From UMGS946 sp048421225 (GTDB lineage Bacteria > Bacillota > Clostridia > Christensenellales > CAG-138): a DNA stretch of 15,346 nt. Every line of letters begins with the position of its first letter. Within the stretch, counting starts at the first letter, position 1. The notes under the pieces are model-generated. The model did no database searches, was not told where the DNA came from, and saw only the letters and a program-made list of their open reading frames with translations. Location: assembly GCA_048421225.1 (NCBI GenBank), contig DBFNRV010000050.1, positions 1 to 15,346 on the forward strand, given 5' to 3'. Below, in pieces: positions 6,082-14,244 of the stretch. Both the position numbers and the translations under genes were made by a program.

Positions 6082-7704
6082 ATGGCAAAACAGATCAAAT
6101 TCGGCGAAGACGCCCGCAAAGCCCTTGAGACAGGCATAAACACCCTTGCCAACACCGTAAAGATCACACTGGGCCCAAAGGGCAGGAACGTAGTTTTGGA
6201 CAAGAAATTCGGTTCCCCCATGATCACAAACGACGGCGTTACTATAGCTAAGGATATTGAGCTCGAAGATCCATTTGAAAACATGGGCGCGCAGCTTGTA
6301 AAGGAAGTAGCCACAAAGACAAACGACGTAGCCGGCGATGGAACCACCACCGCTACGCTTCTGGCCCAGGCGATAGTACGCGAGGGCCTTAGGAACGTTG
6401 CCGCCGGCGCAAATCCGATGGGAATAAAGCGCGGCATTGAATACGCCGTAGACGAGGCTGTAAAAGCGCTTAAGGAAATAAGCAAGCCTGTTGAGAACAA
6501 GCAGTCCATTGCCCAGGTTGCCGCTATATCCGCTGGCGACGAGCGTGTAGGTTCCCTTATCTCGGACGCAATGGAGAAGGTCGGCAACGACGGCGTAATC
6601 ACGGTTGAGGAGAGCAAAACCATAGAAACCACCCTTTCAATCGTAGAGGGCATGCAGTTTGACCGCGGCTATGCCTCATCGTATATGGTTACGGATCCGG
6701 ATAAGATGGAGGCCATTCTTGATAATCCGCTGATCCTTATCACGGACAAAAAGATTTCAAGTATCCAGGAAATACTGCCGATACTGGAACCCGTGGCCCA
6801 GCAGCAGCGTAAACTGCTTATAATCGCCGAGGACGTAGAGGGCGAAGCCCTTGCAACCCTTGTTGTAAACAAGCTGCGCGGAATGCTTCAGGTCGTGGCG
6901 GTTAAGGCCCCTGGCTTTGGAGACAGGCGCAAGGAAATGCTGAAGGATATAGCAACCCTTACAGGCGGCGAAGTAATTTCAAGCGAGCTTGGAATGGAGC
7001 TTCGCGACGCTACCCTGGAGCAGCTGGGTTCGGCGCGCCAGGTAAAGGTGGATAAGGACAATACAACAATCGTAGAGGGAAGCGGAGATCCGGCCGAGAT
7101 CAAGGCGCGCATCAATTCAATCCGTAGCCAGATCGCTGAATCCACATCCGAATATGACCGCGAAAAGCTTCAGGAGCGCCTGGCCAAGCTGGCTGGCGGC
7201 GTAGCCGTAATCGCTGTGGGCGCCGCCACCGAGGTGGAGATGAAGGAAGCCAAGATGCGTATTGAGGACGCCCTTGCCGCAACGCGTGCGGCGGTAGAGG
7301 AGGGCATCGTTCCTGGCGGCGGAGTGGCGCTGCTGAACGTGTGCGACAGCATACGCAGGATCGCGCTGAATGAAGCCGGCGATAGGCGCACCGGAGTAGA
7401 GATCGTACTCCGCGCAATGGAAGAGCCGGTAAGGCAGATAGCCTATAACGCGGGACTGGAAGGCTCCGTAATCGTATCCAATATCCGCTCTGCCAACAAA
7501 CCGGGATATGGCTTTGACGCTGCGAAGGATGATTATGGCATGATGACTGAAAAGGGCATCATCGACCCGACCAAGGTGGCGAGAAGCGCTTTACAGAACG
7601 CGGCTTCTATAGCGGCTATGGCGCTTACCACTGAAAGTCTCGTGTGCGATATCCCTGCTCCGGAACCTCCGGCGCCGATGGGCGGAGCGCCTGGAATGTA
7701 TTAA
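6082..7704 (+). CDS. groEL: chaperonin GroEL
   Basis: Sixty-kDa chaperonin that forms the double-ring, ATP-driven folding chamber with GroES. The 540-residue length is usual. Key sites are present: TLGPKGRNV near 31-39, NDG at about 50-52, the ATP-binding GDGTTTAT with Asp86 (one before the E. coli position), and the apical-domain and hinge sequences in order. GIVPGGGVALL lies in the C-terminal equatorial part. The tail ends in GGAPGMY and has no long GGM repeat. Its ribosome-binding site AAGGAGG (6067-6073) overlaps the groES stop codon, so the two genes are translationally linked. A hairpin terminator follows. It is transcribed from the CIRCE-controlled promoter upstream of groES. Confidence 0.99.
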   Translation: MAKQIKFGEDARKALETGINTLANTVKITLGPKGRNVVLDKKFGSPMITNDGVTIAKDIELEDPFENMGAQLVKEVATKTNDVAGDGTTTATLLAQAIVREGLRNVAAGANPMGIKRGIEYAVDEAVKALKEISKPVENKQSIAQVAAISAGDERVGSLISDAMEKVGNDGVITVEESKTIETTLSIVEGMQFDRGYASSYMVTDPDKMEAILDNPLILITDKKISSIQEILPILEPVAQQQRKLLIIAEDVEGEALATLVVNKLRGMLQVVAVKAPGFGDRRKEMLKDIATLTGGEVISSELGMELRDATLEQLGSARQVKVDKDNTTIVEGSGDPAEIKARINSIRSQIAESTSEYDREKLQERLAKLAGGVAVIAVGAATEVEMKEAKMRIEDALAATRAAVEEGIVPGGGVALLNVCDSIRRIALNEAGDRRTGVEIVLRAMEEPVRQIAYNAGLEGSVIVSNIRSANKPGYGFDAAKDDYGMMTEKGIIDPTKVARSALQNAASIAAMALTTESLVCDIPAPEPPAPMGGAPGMY

Positions 7705-7728
7705 TTTATAAGGATAAAATCAAACTGG

Positions 7729-7755
7729 AATGCTCCGGCCATTGGCCGGAGCATT
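7729..7755 (+). terminator. terminator of the groES-groEL operon
   Basis: A perfect 12-bp GC-rich stem (AATGCTCCGGCC with GGCCGGAGCATT) with a 3-base loop sits 25 bases after the groEL stop. The following ATTTAT is only moderately T-rich, but the stem is strong. Confidence 0.85.
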
Positions 7756-8796
7756 ATTTATCCCCGGGCGCGGCCGACATAACGACAAAGACATGATTAA
7801 GTATTATACAGCATGGGAATTAAGCACATGCTTAGAAAATATCTCAGTTTAAGGCACACAGCCAACCCGCCTAACCGCTTTTAGTAAAATAATATTTATT
7901 AGAATCGGCATGCTGATATTTCTTAATATGTGAAACAACGTTTTCGTTTAGAATGAATTGATAGGGGAATTGAATGGACAACATTGGTGACGAGATAGGG
8001 AATTTTTATTTGCAGAGAGCAAAGCCTGCCCTATGCGGCGCGATAATGGCTGCAGGCAGCTTATAACCTGAATCAGGGTAGAAAACGGTGGAAACTATGG
8101 AAACAGCGATTTGTCCGCTCTGTTTTATCGGCGGCGGGGTAAGCGTTAAAAGCGGTATATTTCTCATACCAAAATCCAAAATTGATATATGCAATGGAAA
8201 TATGCGACCGAATATGATTTCACTATGGGCGTTATTATGAAAAAATGGCGTTGATAAAAACGTTGACGAAAATAAATCATTATTTGCCAGGCGAAAACGC
8301 GTTAATCGTGAAACAAACTTGTTATGGAAAACAAATGAGAGTTAAAAAAGCTATCATAGTATGCAAACGATTTCACGTAAGAAGATCTTTGATGTTTTTC
8401 AACCCGCTTTCCCCAACACAGCTTCTGCCGTGGCCACAGTTGATAGTTACATTAACAAAAGATAATTGGTATAAACGGAATACGGGGTCAGCCGTATATT
8501 AAGGGAACCCGGGCGCTGCCGCGGCCAATTTAACTATTATGACATTAAACTTCGTCAAATAAGCGTATAAGCGCGTTTATGTAAAAGCAGAGTATTATAA
8601 TACCTTGTTAACAGATTCAAAGTCAAAATTTACGTCCATTGATGTTGCCAAACTACAAATTAATGCCTTTGAGCCTTCTGCAATTCATTCGTTCATCATA
8701 TCATTTATGTAGTATAAGCCTTGAGCTTTATGATAAGGAAGTCCTTGTGTGCCTGTCCGCGGTTTGCGGAATATTATTTTATCCCCGGAGGAACCG
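7756..8796. other. gene-poor stretch of about 1 kb
   Basis: No gene of recognisable family is seen on either strand. The stretch is AT-rich with scattered short open frames, the longest (8245-8502, +) lacking a ribosome-binding site. The only frame with a good site is a 30-codon one at 7974-8066. A small hairpin, ATACGG/CCGTAT (8480-8497), and a near-palindrome around 7904-7917 are present. A possible -10 box for the M23 gene, TATGAT (8729-8734), lacks a good -35. The region could be a decayed gene, a regulatory leader or simple spacer. Confidence 0.6.
7974..8066 (+). CDS. possible 30-residue small ORF
   Basis: An ATG at 7974 is preceded by AGGGGAA (7963-7969) at good spacing and opens a 30-codon frame ending in TAA. 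The product begins MDNIGDEIGNFY and ends with a short hydrophobic, Ala- and Gly-rich part with one Cys. A second short frame of 47 codons (8097-8240), with CPLC near its start, follows in another frame. I recognise neither. They may be a real small protein, the remains of a frameshifted gene, or chance; chance is not excluded at this length. Confidence 0.2.
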   Translation: MDNIGDEIGNFYLQRAKPALCGAIMAAGSL

Positions 8797-9867
8797 ATGG
8801 AGCGTTTAAAACAGGAAAAGAAAAAGCTTATAGTATACGCATCCGCCGTTGCAGTTCTTGTTTTGGCGGTGCTTGTTCTAGCTATTGAAAACAATGACGT
8901 TGCGGCCGTGTTCAGCAATGAGGTTGAGGAGCGAAGCTATATAAAATGGGTTGACTTCAACCCCACCGCCGAGATTTTAAACCGTGCGATCAAGTATGAT
9001 ATAGAATCATATGGCTCTCAGGTTCACTTGAATTTTATAGAGCTTCTTTCTTATACGGCGGCGAAATGCGGGGGCAGCTTTTCAGGCAAGGGCGCCGCTG
9101 CTGAAATGGATAAGCTTGTGGAGCGGCTAAACGCGGGCGAGCTGATGAAGGATATTGCCGATGGGCTGAAATATTACGATTATTATATAACCGCTTACGG
9201 GGCGGTGCTTAACGGATTTTTGGGTGAGTACAGCATTGAGGTGGAGGACGAATCATCCCCTTCTGGCAAGCGCTGGGAGGACGGATACGGGCTGACGGTA
9301 TTTTCACCGATTGCAAAGGGCTATGGGTTTTCACACTACAAGGATTTTGGCAATGAGCGCACCTATGGATATAAGAGAAAGCACCAGGGAAACGATCTGA
9401 TGGGCTATGTGGGCATGCCCATTGTAGCAATAGAAAGCGGGTATATCGAGGAACTTGGTTGGAACAGATTTGGCGGCTGGCGCATAGGTATACGTAGCTT
9501 TGATAACCTCCGTTACTATTACTACGCCCATATGCAGAAGGACCATCCATATGTAAAGACCCTTAAGGAGGGCGATGTGGTGATGGCGGGAGATGTTATA
9601 GGATATATGGGGTTAACGGGCTACAGCAACACCGAAAACGTAAACCAGCTTAAGCGGCCGCATCTCCATCTTGGGCTTCAGCTTATATTTGAGGAGATAC
9701 AGAAGGAGGGAAGCAACCAAATATGGATCGACGTCTATAATCTGGTGGAGGTGCTGCAAAAAAATAAGAGCGAGGTAGTAAAGGATGAAGAAACCGGCGA
9801 TTATAAACGCAAATATGGATTCAGGCTTCGCGGCGACGAGGTGATAAACAGTGAAAGCGGTAATTGA
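8797..9867 (+). CDS. membrane-anchored M23 (LytM-type) metallopeptidase
   Basis: Zinc endopeptidase of family M23, which usually cuts peptide cross-links in peptidoglycan. The start is placed at ATG 8797 because GGAGG (8787-8791) sits 5 bases before it; an in-frame GTG at 8749 has no such site. The 356-residue product has a short basic N-terminus, one transmembrane helix (about 11-29) and then an extracytoplasmic part. A helical region (about 45-155) precedes the LytM domain. The metal-site residues look intact: His196 and Asp200 in HQGND, His245 in YYAHM, and His289/His291 in HLHLG. It therefore seems an active enzyme, unlike degenerate LytM proteins. It resembles a conserved clostridial M23 group (from memory). 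The deacetylase gene overlaps its end by 17 bases. A sporulation role like that of SpoIIQ is possible but unproven. Confidence 0.92.
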   Translation: MERLKQEKKKLIVYASAVAVLVLAVLVLAIENNDVAAVFSNEVEERSYIKWVDFNPTAEILNRAIKYDIESYGSQVHLNFIELLSYTAAKCGGSFSGKGAAAEMDKLVERLNAGELMKDIADGLKYYDYYITAYGAVLNGFLGEYSIEVEDESSPSGKRWEDGYGLTVFSPIAKGYGFSHYKDFGNERTYGYKRKHQGNDLMGYVGMPIVAIESGYIEELGWNRFGGWRIGIRSFDNLRYYYYAHMQKDHPYVKTLKEGDVVMAGDVIGYMGLTGYSNTENVNQLKRPHLHLGLQLIFEEIQKEGSNQIWIDVYNLVEVLQKNKSEVVKDEETGDYKRKYGFRLRGDEVINSESGN

Positions 9868-10729
9868 CAAGCACACCGTAGGGAAAATTGCGGTTACGCT
9901 TTCGTATGTTATATTGGTAATGGGATTGGCCGTTATAATTGCGCTGCCCGCTGATAACATGCCCGCGGACACTTCACCCGTAGGAGGTATAGAGGTTCCC
10001 ATATTGATGTACCACAGGGTCTTGAAGGATCCGGATAAGATAAATACGTATACCGTTACTCCAGATATGTTTAGAAATGATATGGTCTATCTAATGGAGC
10101 GGGGTTATGAAACTGTGTTTATGAGGGATATCATAGACTACGCCATGGGGGGCGCTCCGCTGCCTGCCAAGCCTGTGGTGATAACCTTTGACGACGGATA
10201 CTATAACAATTATGTATATGTGCTTCCGATTCTTGAGGAATTGGGGATCAAGGCGTCGATAGCCGCCGTAGGCGAATTTACGGATACGTTTACCAACAAT
10301 ATGGATATGAACGCTAATTATTCGCATTTGACCTGGGGGCTGCTCAAAGAACTTGAGGAGTCGGGCCATGTTGAGATACTGAACCATTCCTACTATATGC
10401 ACAAGCAGGGAAAGCGCAGCGGCGTTAAGCGCAGAAGGGGCGAGGGCCAAGAGGAATATCGAAACGCGCTTACCTATGACGTTATGAAGATGCAGGAACA
10501 GCTTAAGGCCAAGGCGGGGATTACCCCGCAGACCTTCGTATATCCATATGGACTGTACGCCGGCGACAGCGAGGAGATTTTAAAGGAGCTGGGCTTTAAG
10601 TCCACGCTTATATGCGAAGAACGCGTAAATTTTATCACAGGGCCCGAAAGCCTGTATAAGCTGGGACGCTTTAACCGTACGGGAAAGCTTAACACAGAAA
10701 GATTTATGGCCAAGACGGGCATAAGCTAA
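9851..10729 (+). CDS. membrane-anchored polysaccharide deacetylase (NodB domain)
   Basis: Carbohydrate esterase family 4 protein, 292 residues, predicted to remove N-acetyl groups from peptidoglycan or another wall glycan outside the membrane. An N-terminal transmembrane helix (about 11-32) is followed by the NodB domain. TFDDGY holds Asp114 and Asp115 (base and metal ligand). The histidine motif is NHSYYMH with His179 and His184, an H-x4-H spacing seen in one Bacillota subgroup instead of the commoner H-x3-H. FVYPYG at about 229-234 is the usual motif 3. The GTG start at 9851 has GAGGTGA about 6 bases upstream and lies inside the end of the M23 gene, so the two are translationally coupled. 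A strong terminator follows. The exact substrate is unknown. Confidence 0.92.
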   Translation: MKAVIDKHTVGKIAVTLSYVILVMGLAVIIALPADNMPADTSPVGGIEVPILMYHRVLKDPDKINTYTVTPDMFRNDMVYLMERGYETVFMRDIIDYAMGGAPLPAKPVVITFDDGYYNNYVYVLPILEELGIKASIAAVGEFTDTFTNNMDMNANYSHLTWGLLKELEESGHVEILNHSYYMHKQGKRSGVKRRRGEGQEEYRNALTYDVMKMQEQLKAKAGITPQTFVYPYGLYAGDSEEILKELGFKSTLICEERVNFITGPESLYKLGRFNRTGKLNTERFMAKTGIS

Positions 10730-10842
10730 GCTTGTTTGCGTTTATGTCCGGGAGCCTTAATCCCAGATTGGGGAAATGCGCCGTATGTCGGGAATGGATT
10801 TTAAAATCCCTGGACTGTAATATCGTATACAATACTATAAAC

Positions 10843-10876
10843 AAACAGATCCCAAGCGACCGCTTGGGATCTGTTT
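10843..10876. terminator. strong hairpin terminator between convergent genes
   Basis: AAACAGATCCCAAGCG pairs with CGCTTGGGATCTGTTT, a 15-16 bp perfect stem with a tiny loop. The T-run is short on the plus strand; on the minus strand the stem is followed by TGTTTATAG. It separates the deacetylase gene (+) from the DUF1292 gene (-) and probably serves both. Confidence 0.88.
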
Positions 10877-10933
10877 TGCCGCATGCCGACTATAATACTT
10901 CGATGCTGTGGCATGGCCAGTTTAATTCAGGAC

Positions 10934-11200
10934 TCAATCGCCGTCAAGCGCATCCTGCCGCTTTAAAAATATATCGAACACAGCGTTGAGCGTAGCTGAA
11001 TCGTCGATTCCGCGATAGCTGGAACCCGCGTCAGATCTGTCTACGAGCAGTATTACCACCTCCGACCCGTCGGAGCCCTCTTCATCGGGCAGCAAAACAA
11101 CATACTCTTCATTCAGATATTCAACCCTGTCCAGGAGCTCAAACTCGCATTCGTTTCCATCCTGATCAATAAGGGTGATTATACTGCCGAATTCATCCAT
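10934..11200 (-). CDS. DUF1292 family protein (YrzB-like)
   Basis: Small acidic cytoplasmic protein of 88 residues. The N-terminal half matches the DUF1292 pattern: ITLIDQDGNECEFELLDRVEYLNEEYVVLLP, i.e. two beta-strand pairs around a D-x-DGNE turn, then an acidic linker and a VVILLVDR strand. Members are common in Bacillota; their function is not established. The C-terminal 25 residues (after about 60) are less conserved-looking and may form a helix. AAGGA lies 8 bases before the ATG. The gene sits 28 bases after fba on the same strand, so it is probably co-transcribed from the fba promoter, and it ends before the terminator at 10843-10876. Confidence 0.85.
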   Translation of the reverse strand: MDEFGSIITLIDQDGNECEFELLDRVEYLNEEYVVLLPDEEGSDGSEVVILLVDRSDAGSSYRGIDDSATLNAVFDIFLKRQDALDGD

Positions 11201-11228
11201 AATACCGTTCCTTTCAGACTATGCTTAA

Positions 11229-12164
11229 TTATGCTTTTCCGTTGCACCCGAGCACATTTACGAGCTTATGCTTTACCATTTCCTTGATAGCCGAACGCGC
11301 TGGCTTGAGATACTGGCGCGGGTCGAAATGCGAGGGGTTTTCAGCAAAATATTTGCGTATGGTTCCAGTCATCGCGAGCCGTAGGTCGCTATCTATATTT
11401 ATCTTGCACACCGCCATTGAAGCCGCCTGCCTTAGCATTGGCTCTGGAACCCCGATCGCGTCAGGCATATTCCCGCCGTATTTGTTTATCATCTCCACGA
11501 ATTCGGGCACAACCGAGCTCGCTCCGTGAAGCACTATGGGGAATCCGGGAAGCCGCCTGGAAACCTCCTCAAGTATGTCAAAGCGGAGGCGGGGCTTGGT
11601 GCCCGGCTTAAACTTATAGGCGCCGTGGCTCGTACCGATCGCTATTGCGAGGCTGTCCACGCCGGTGCGGTTTACGAATTCCTGAACCTGATCCGGATCG
11701 GTGTAAGAGGCGTCCTTGTCGGAAACGTCAACCGCATCCTCAATTCCGGCAAGCCTGCCAAGCTCGCCCTCAACGACGACGCCCTTGTCGTGGGCATATT
11801 CCACTACGCGCTTTGTCAAAGCTATATTTTCGTCAAAAGGCAGATGTGAACCGTCGATCATGACCGAGGTGAACCCGCCGTCTATGCAGCTTTTGCAAAG
11901 CTCGAACGTATCGCCGTGATCAAGGTGAACGCATATAGGAAGGTCTGTTTCGATTACCGCGGCCTCAATCAGCTTCATCAGATAGGTGTGGTTAGCGTAC
12001 TTTCTTGCTCCAGATGATACTTGAAGAATAAGCGGAGCATTTTCTTCCTTGGCAGCCTCTGTAATGCCCTGTATTATCTCCATATTGTTTACGTTGAAGG
12101 CGCCTATGGCATAGCCGCCTTCATAGGCCTTCTTGAACATTTCCGTGCTGGTTACAAGCGCCAT
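11229..12164 (-). CDS. fba: class II fructose-bisphosphate aldolase
   Basis: Zinc-dependent aldolase of glycolysis and gluconeogenesis. It splits fructose-1,6-bisphosphate into glyceraldehyde-3-phosphate and dihydroxyacetone phosphate. The 311-residue length fits the Bacillota class II enzymes. Visible sites: HLDHG at 80-84 with catalytic Asp82 and zinc ligand His83, Glu134 in EGELG, zinc ligands His180 (GTSHGAYK) and His213 (LHGASS), and the phosphate-binding NIDSD near the C-terminus. ATG follows GGAGG at 8 bases. A minus-strand promoter lies upstream, and the DUF1292 gene follows in the same direction. A related tagatose-bisphosphate aldolase is an alternative, but the sequence reads as the standard glycolytic type. 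Confidence 0.96.
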   Translation of the reverse strand: MALVTSTEMFKKAYEGGYAIGAFNVNNMEIIQGITEAAKEENAPLILQVSSGARKYANHTYLMKLIEAAVIETDLPICVHLDHGDTFELCKSCIDGGFTSVMIDGSHLPFDENIALTKRVVEYAHDKGVVVEGELGRLAGIEDAVDVSDKDASYTDPDQVQEFVNRTGVDSLAIAIGTSHGAYKFKPGTKPRLRFDILEEVSRRLPGFPIVLHGASSVVPEFVEMINKYGGNMPDAIGVPEPMLRQAASMAVCKINIDSDLRLAMTGTIRKYFAENPSHFDPRQYLKPARSAIKEMVKHKLVNVLGCNGKA

Positions 12165-12215
12165 CTGTGATACCTCCTACACTTTGATATTTTAATGTAA
12201 ACGCAGCCTAAGTTA

Positions 12216-12243
12216 ATTATACATCCAACTTCGTGTTTTGCAA
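12216..12243 (-). promoter_or_regulatory. promoter of fba
   Basis: Read on the minus strand: TTGCAA (12243-12238), 16 bases, TATAAT (12221-12216). It gives a leader of about 45 bases before the fba start. The divergent glycosyltransferase promoter lies about 50 bases away. Confidence 0.6.
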
Positions 12244-12292
12244 CAAATATGCTGTTATCTGCCATAAAATATGGGTTTTGGCCATTCATGGA

Positions 12293-12321
12293 TTGTCCAA
12301 CGCGGGCTAAAGCGTTATAAT
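12293..12321 (+). promoter_or_regulatory. promoter of the glycosyltransferase gene
   Basis: TTGTCC (12293-12298), 17 bases, TATAAT (12316-12321). The predicted start point near 12328 leaves a leader of about 37 bases, with AGGAGG at 12351-12356. Confidence 0.65.
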
Positions 12322-12364
12322 ACAACAGGAAGCAGTTCCTATTAACGCACAGGAGGCAAACAAA

Positions 12365-13291
12365 ATGCCCGAAAAGTTTTTATCGCTCATAGTACCCGTG
12401 TTCAACGAGCAGGAGGTCGTCGGCGTATCCTTTGAGCGGATGGACGCCGTGATGAAGGGGATGGGCTATCCTTATGAGATAATATATGTAAACGATGGAA
12501 GCCGCGACGACACGATGAAGCAGCTAAGGAAGATTGCAAAGGCGAACCCGCAGGTAAAGGTTCGCTCTTTCTCGCGCAATTTCGGCCATCAGCTTGCGGT
12601 AACCGCGGGGATGGATATAGCCAGGGGCGACGCGCTTATCATAATAGACGCAGATCTTCAGGACCCGCCCGAGGTAATCCCAGAGCTTGTTAAAGCCTGG
12701 GAGAACGGGGCCGATATAGCCTACGGCAAGCGCGCGAAGCGGCAGGGCGAGACCATATTTAAAAAGTTTACGGCCTTTTGCTATTACAGGCTGTTAAGGT
12801 CCATGAGCGCTTATCCAATACCGCTGGATACCGGAGATTTTAGGCTTATCGACAAAAAAGTAGCGGAAGTATTTCTTAATATGCGCGAGCACAACAGATT
12901 TCTGCGTGGAATGAGCGCATGGATGGGCTATGAGACCGTACCCGTGGAATACGTAAGGCATGAGCGCTATGCTGGAAAGACCAAATACACCATGAAGAAG
13001 ATGCTTAAGCTTGCTATGGACGGCATAACGGGTTTTTCAAACAAGCCGCTTGCCATAGCGGGCAAGGTGGGCGTTGCGGTGTGCATGCTTTCAGGTATGG
13101 GGCTTATAGCGCTTATAGTGCTTGCGTGCACCGTGGGGGCACCCGCATGGCTTTGGGCTGTTGACGGACTGGTGCTTCTTAATGGTATCACCATGATGTT
13201 TATGGGCGTGCAGGGCGCTTACATGAACCGCATGTATGACGAACTGAAGGACAGGCCGCTATATATCATAGGCGAGGAACTCAACGTATAG
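12365..13291 (+). CDS. family 2 glycosyltransferase, polyprenyl-phosphate sugar transferase type
   Basis: Membrane-bound GT2 enzyme of the DPM1/GtrB/ArnC type, 308 residues. Such enzymes move a sugar from a nucleotide sugar to undecaprenyl phosphate on the inner face of the membrane, for later decoration of wall polymers or other glycans. The catalytic GT-A domain starts at LSLIVPVFNEQE (6-17). It continues with YVNDGSRDDT and the metal-binding DADLQD (Asp95, Asp97, Asp100), and includes DTGDFRLI and the FLRGMSAWMG stretch. Two transmembrane helices follow, about 229-254 and 259-282, typical for this group. AGGAGG precedes the ATG by 8 bases. It is alone in its transcription unit, with its own promoter and terminator. 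Sugar and acceptor cannot be told from sequence; no flippase-like partner gene lies beside it. Confidence 0.92.
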   Translation: MPEKFLSLIVPVFNEQEVVGVSFERMDAVMKGMGYPYEIIYVNDGSRDDTMKQLRKIAKANPQVKVRSFSRNFGHQLAVTAGMDIARGDALIIIDADLQDPPEVIPELVKAWENGADIAYGKRAKRQGETIFKKFTAFCYYRLLRSMSAYPIPLDTGDFRLIDKKVAEVFLNMREHNRFLRGMSAWMGYETVPVEYVRHERYAGKTKYTMKKMLKLAMDGITGFSNKPLAIAGKVGVAVCMLSGMGLIALIVLACTVGAPAWLWAVDGLVLLNGITMMFMGVQGAYMNRMYDELKDRPLYIIGEELNV

Positions 13292-13308
13292 AGGAGCTAT
13301 GATTTAAA

Positions 13309-13339
13309 AGAACGGACTGATTTGTCGTCGGTCCGTTTT
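13309..13339. terminator. terminator after the glycosyltransferase gene
   Basis: AACGGACTGA (13311-13320) pairs with TCGGTCCGTT (13328-13337) with one G-U pair. The plus strand continues TTTT and, further on, a run of seven T. It lies between the convergent glycosyltransferase and ytxC genes and may work both ways. Confidence 0.8.
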
Positions 13340-13432
13340 AATTATAATGTTTTTTTGCCGTGAGGATGCGTTATCATATATGCCCGCTATCCCTATGCGA
13401 TTTAATCTGAATGCGATACCAATGCCGCCGCG

Positions 13433-14173
13433 TTAACTGAAGAATTTTACCCTGTCTTTGAATACCCTCTTAAGGGCTTCGCTGAGCAGCGAATCATCCC
13501 TGCCCGTCAGGTTGTATACTGTTATGCGTTCGGGCGAAAGTCCGATCAGCACATTCATAACGCTATCGTCGCTGCATGACTCGCAGTCGATGCGCGAATC
13601 GCTGTCGTCCGTAAGCGTGCAGCTTCCGTCAGGATGCAGTATTATGCTTATTTCCCTTATACATGGGGGGCGCATCCTTACATATGCGCTTAGCACGCTC
13701 ATCAGCTCAAGATACTCTGATCTTAACAATATTTCCTCGGCGGCACGGTCCACGCACAGCGAAAATCCCTCAAGCACATCCTTCATCCTGAAACGCATGA
13801 AGCCCTCAAGGTTAAGATGCTCATGCTCGTCGAAGTGTTCGCGCAGCGAACGAAGTATACGCGATTCAGCGTTAAAGGATCTGGCGCTTCTGATTGCCTC
13901 GGGCAGAGCCATCTGCTTTTGGGCAAGCGTAAGCGGCAGTTCGTTTATAAGCCTTGCCATTTCAAAATGCGCCATATCTTTAAGTAAAAGCCTGCTTATT
14001 GCCATTAGCCACGCAGACAGCTCTTCTGGCGAACCTATCCCAGCGCTTACGACCTGTTCGTCTCCAAAGGATACGTCCAGTTCAGGCTCCCAGCCGGCCT
14101 GCCTAAGGCGCCGTTTAAATAGCTTTTCTATATCGACATCATATTCCTGAGTACCTATTGACAATATATTCAT
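13433..14173 (-). CDS. ytxC: YtxC-family putative sporulation protein
   Basis: Soluble protein of 246 residues that I assign to the YtxC family from its general pattern. An N-terminal region of alpha/beta type is followed by a helical middle part. Then comes the characteristic LNLEGFMRFRMKDVLEGF stretch near residues 119-136 and its following helix (VDRAAEEILLRSEYLELMSVLSAYV). The C-terminal part carries HPDGSCTLTDDSD and SPERITVYNL. The family is found in spore-forming Bacillota and is annotated as sporulation-linked, but its biochemical role is unknown. There is no signal peptide or membrane segment. GAGGGAG lies 9 bases before the ATG. The leader just upstream holds two tandem hairpins (14190-14244). 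It converges on the glycosyltransferase gene. The family call is by recall of motifs, not by search. Confidence 0.75.
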   Translation of the reverse strand: MNILSIGTQEYDVDIEKLFKRRLRQAGWEPELDVSFGDEQVVSAGIGSPEELSAWLMAISRLLLKDMAHFEMARLINELPLTLAQKQMALPEAIRSARSFNAESRILRSLREHFDEHEHLNLEGFMRFRMKDVLEGFSLCVDRAAEEILLRSEYLELMSVLSAYVRMRPPCIREISIILHPDGSCTLTDDSDSRIDCESCSDDSVMNVLIGLSPERITVYNLTGRDDSLLSEALKRVFKDRVKFFS

Positions 14174-14189
14174 GCCGTTTTACTCCCTC

Positions 14190-14244
14190 ATGGGCGGTTA
14201 AGCGCCCATACGGTATGATATGCACGGACACGTTAAGCCGTGCA
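14190..14244 (-). promoter_or_regulatory. two tandem hairpins in the ytxC leader
   Basis: Hairpin 1 is ATGGGCG/CGCCCAT (14190-14196, 14203-14209) with loop GTTAAG. Hairpin 2 is TGCACGG/CCGTGCA (14221-14227, 14238-14244), whose 10-base loop also ends in GTTAAG. A short CATA/TATG pairing (14207-14217) lies between and would compete with hairpin 1. On the ytxC mRNA, hairpin 1 ends directly before the ribosome-binding site (14183-14189). No known riboswitch was recognised. Confidence 0.45.

Noticed and set aside
5790..6653. Long open frame (287 codons) antisense to groES and groEL
   Set aside because: It lies opposite two highly conserved genes, is Ser/Phe-rich as expected from the reverse of their codons, and has no ribosome-binding site.
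8006..8194. 62-codon minus-strand frame with fairly gene-like codons
   Set aside because: It begins at a TTG without a ribosome-binding site, matches no family I know, and overlaps the small plus-strand frames; kept only as part of the finding on this stretch.
8245..8502. 85-codon open frame in the gene-poor stretch
   Set aside because: No ribosome-binding site and no recognisable motif; codon use is unlike the neighbouring genes.
10796..10809. 14-base palindrome GGATTTTAAAATCC
   Set aside because: An isolated AT-rich palindrome between a stop codon and a terminator, with no promoter nearby, gives no reason to call an operator.
10732..10989. 85-codon frame after the deacetylase gene
   Set aside because: It runs straight through the strong terminator hairpin at 10843-10876 into the DUF1292 gene.
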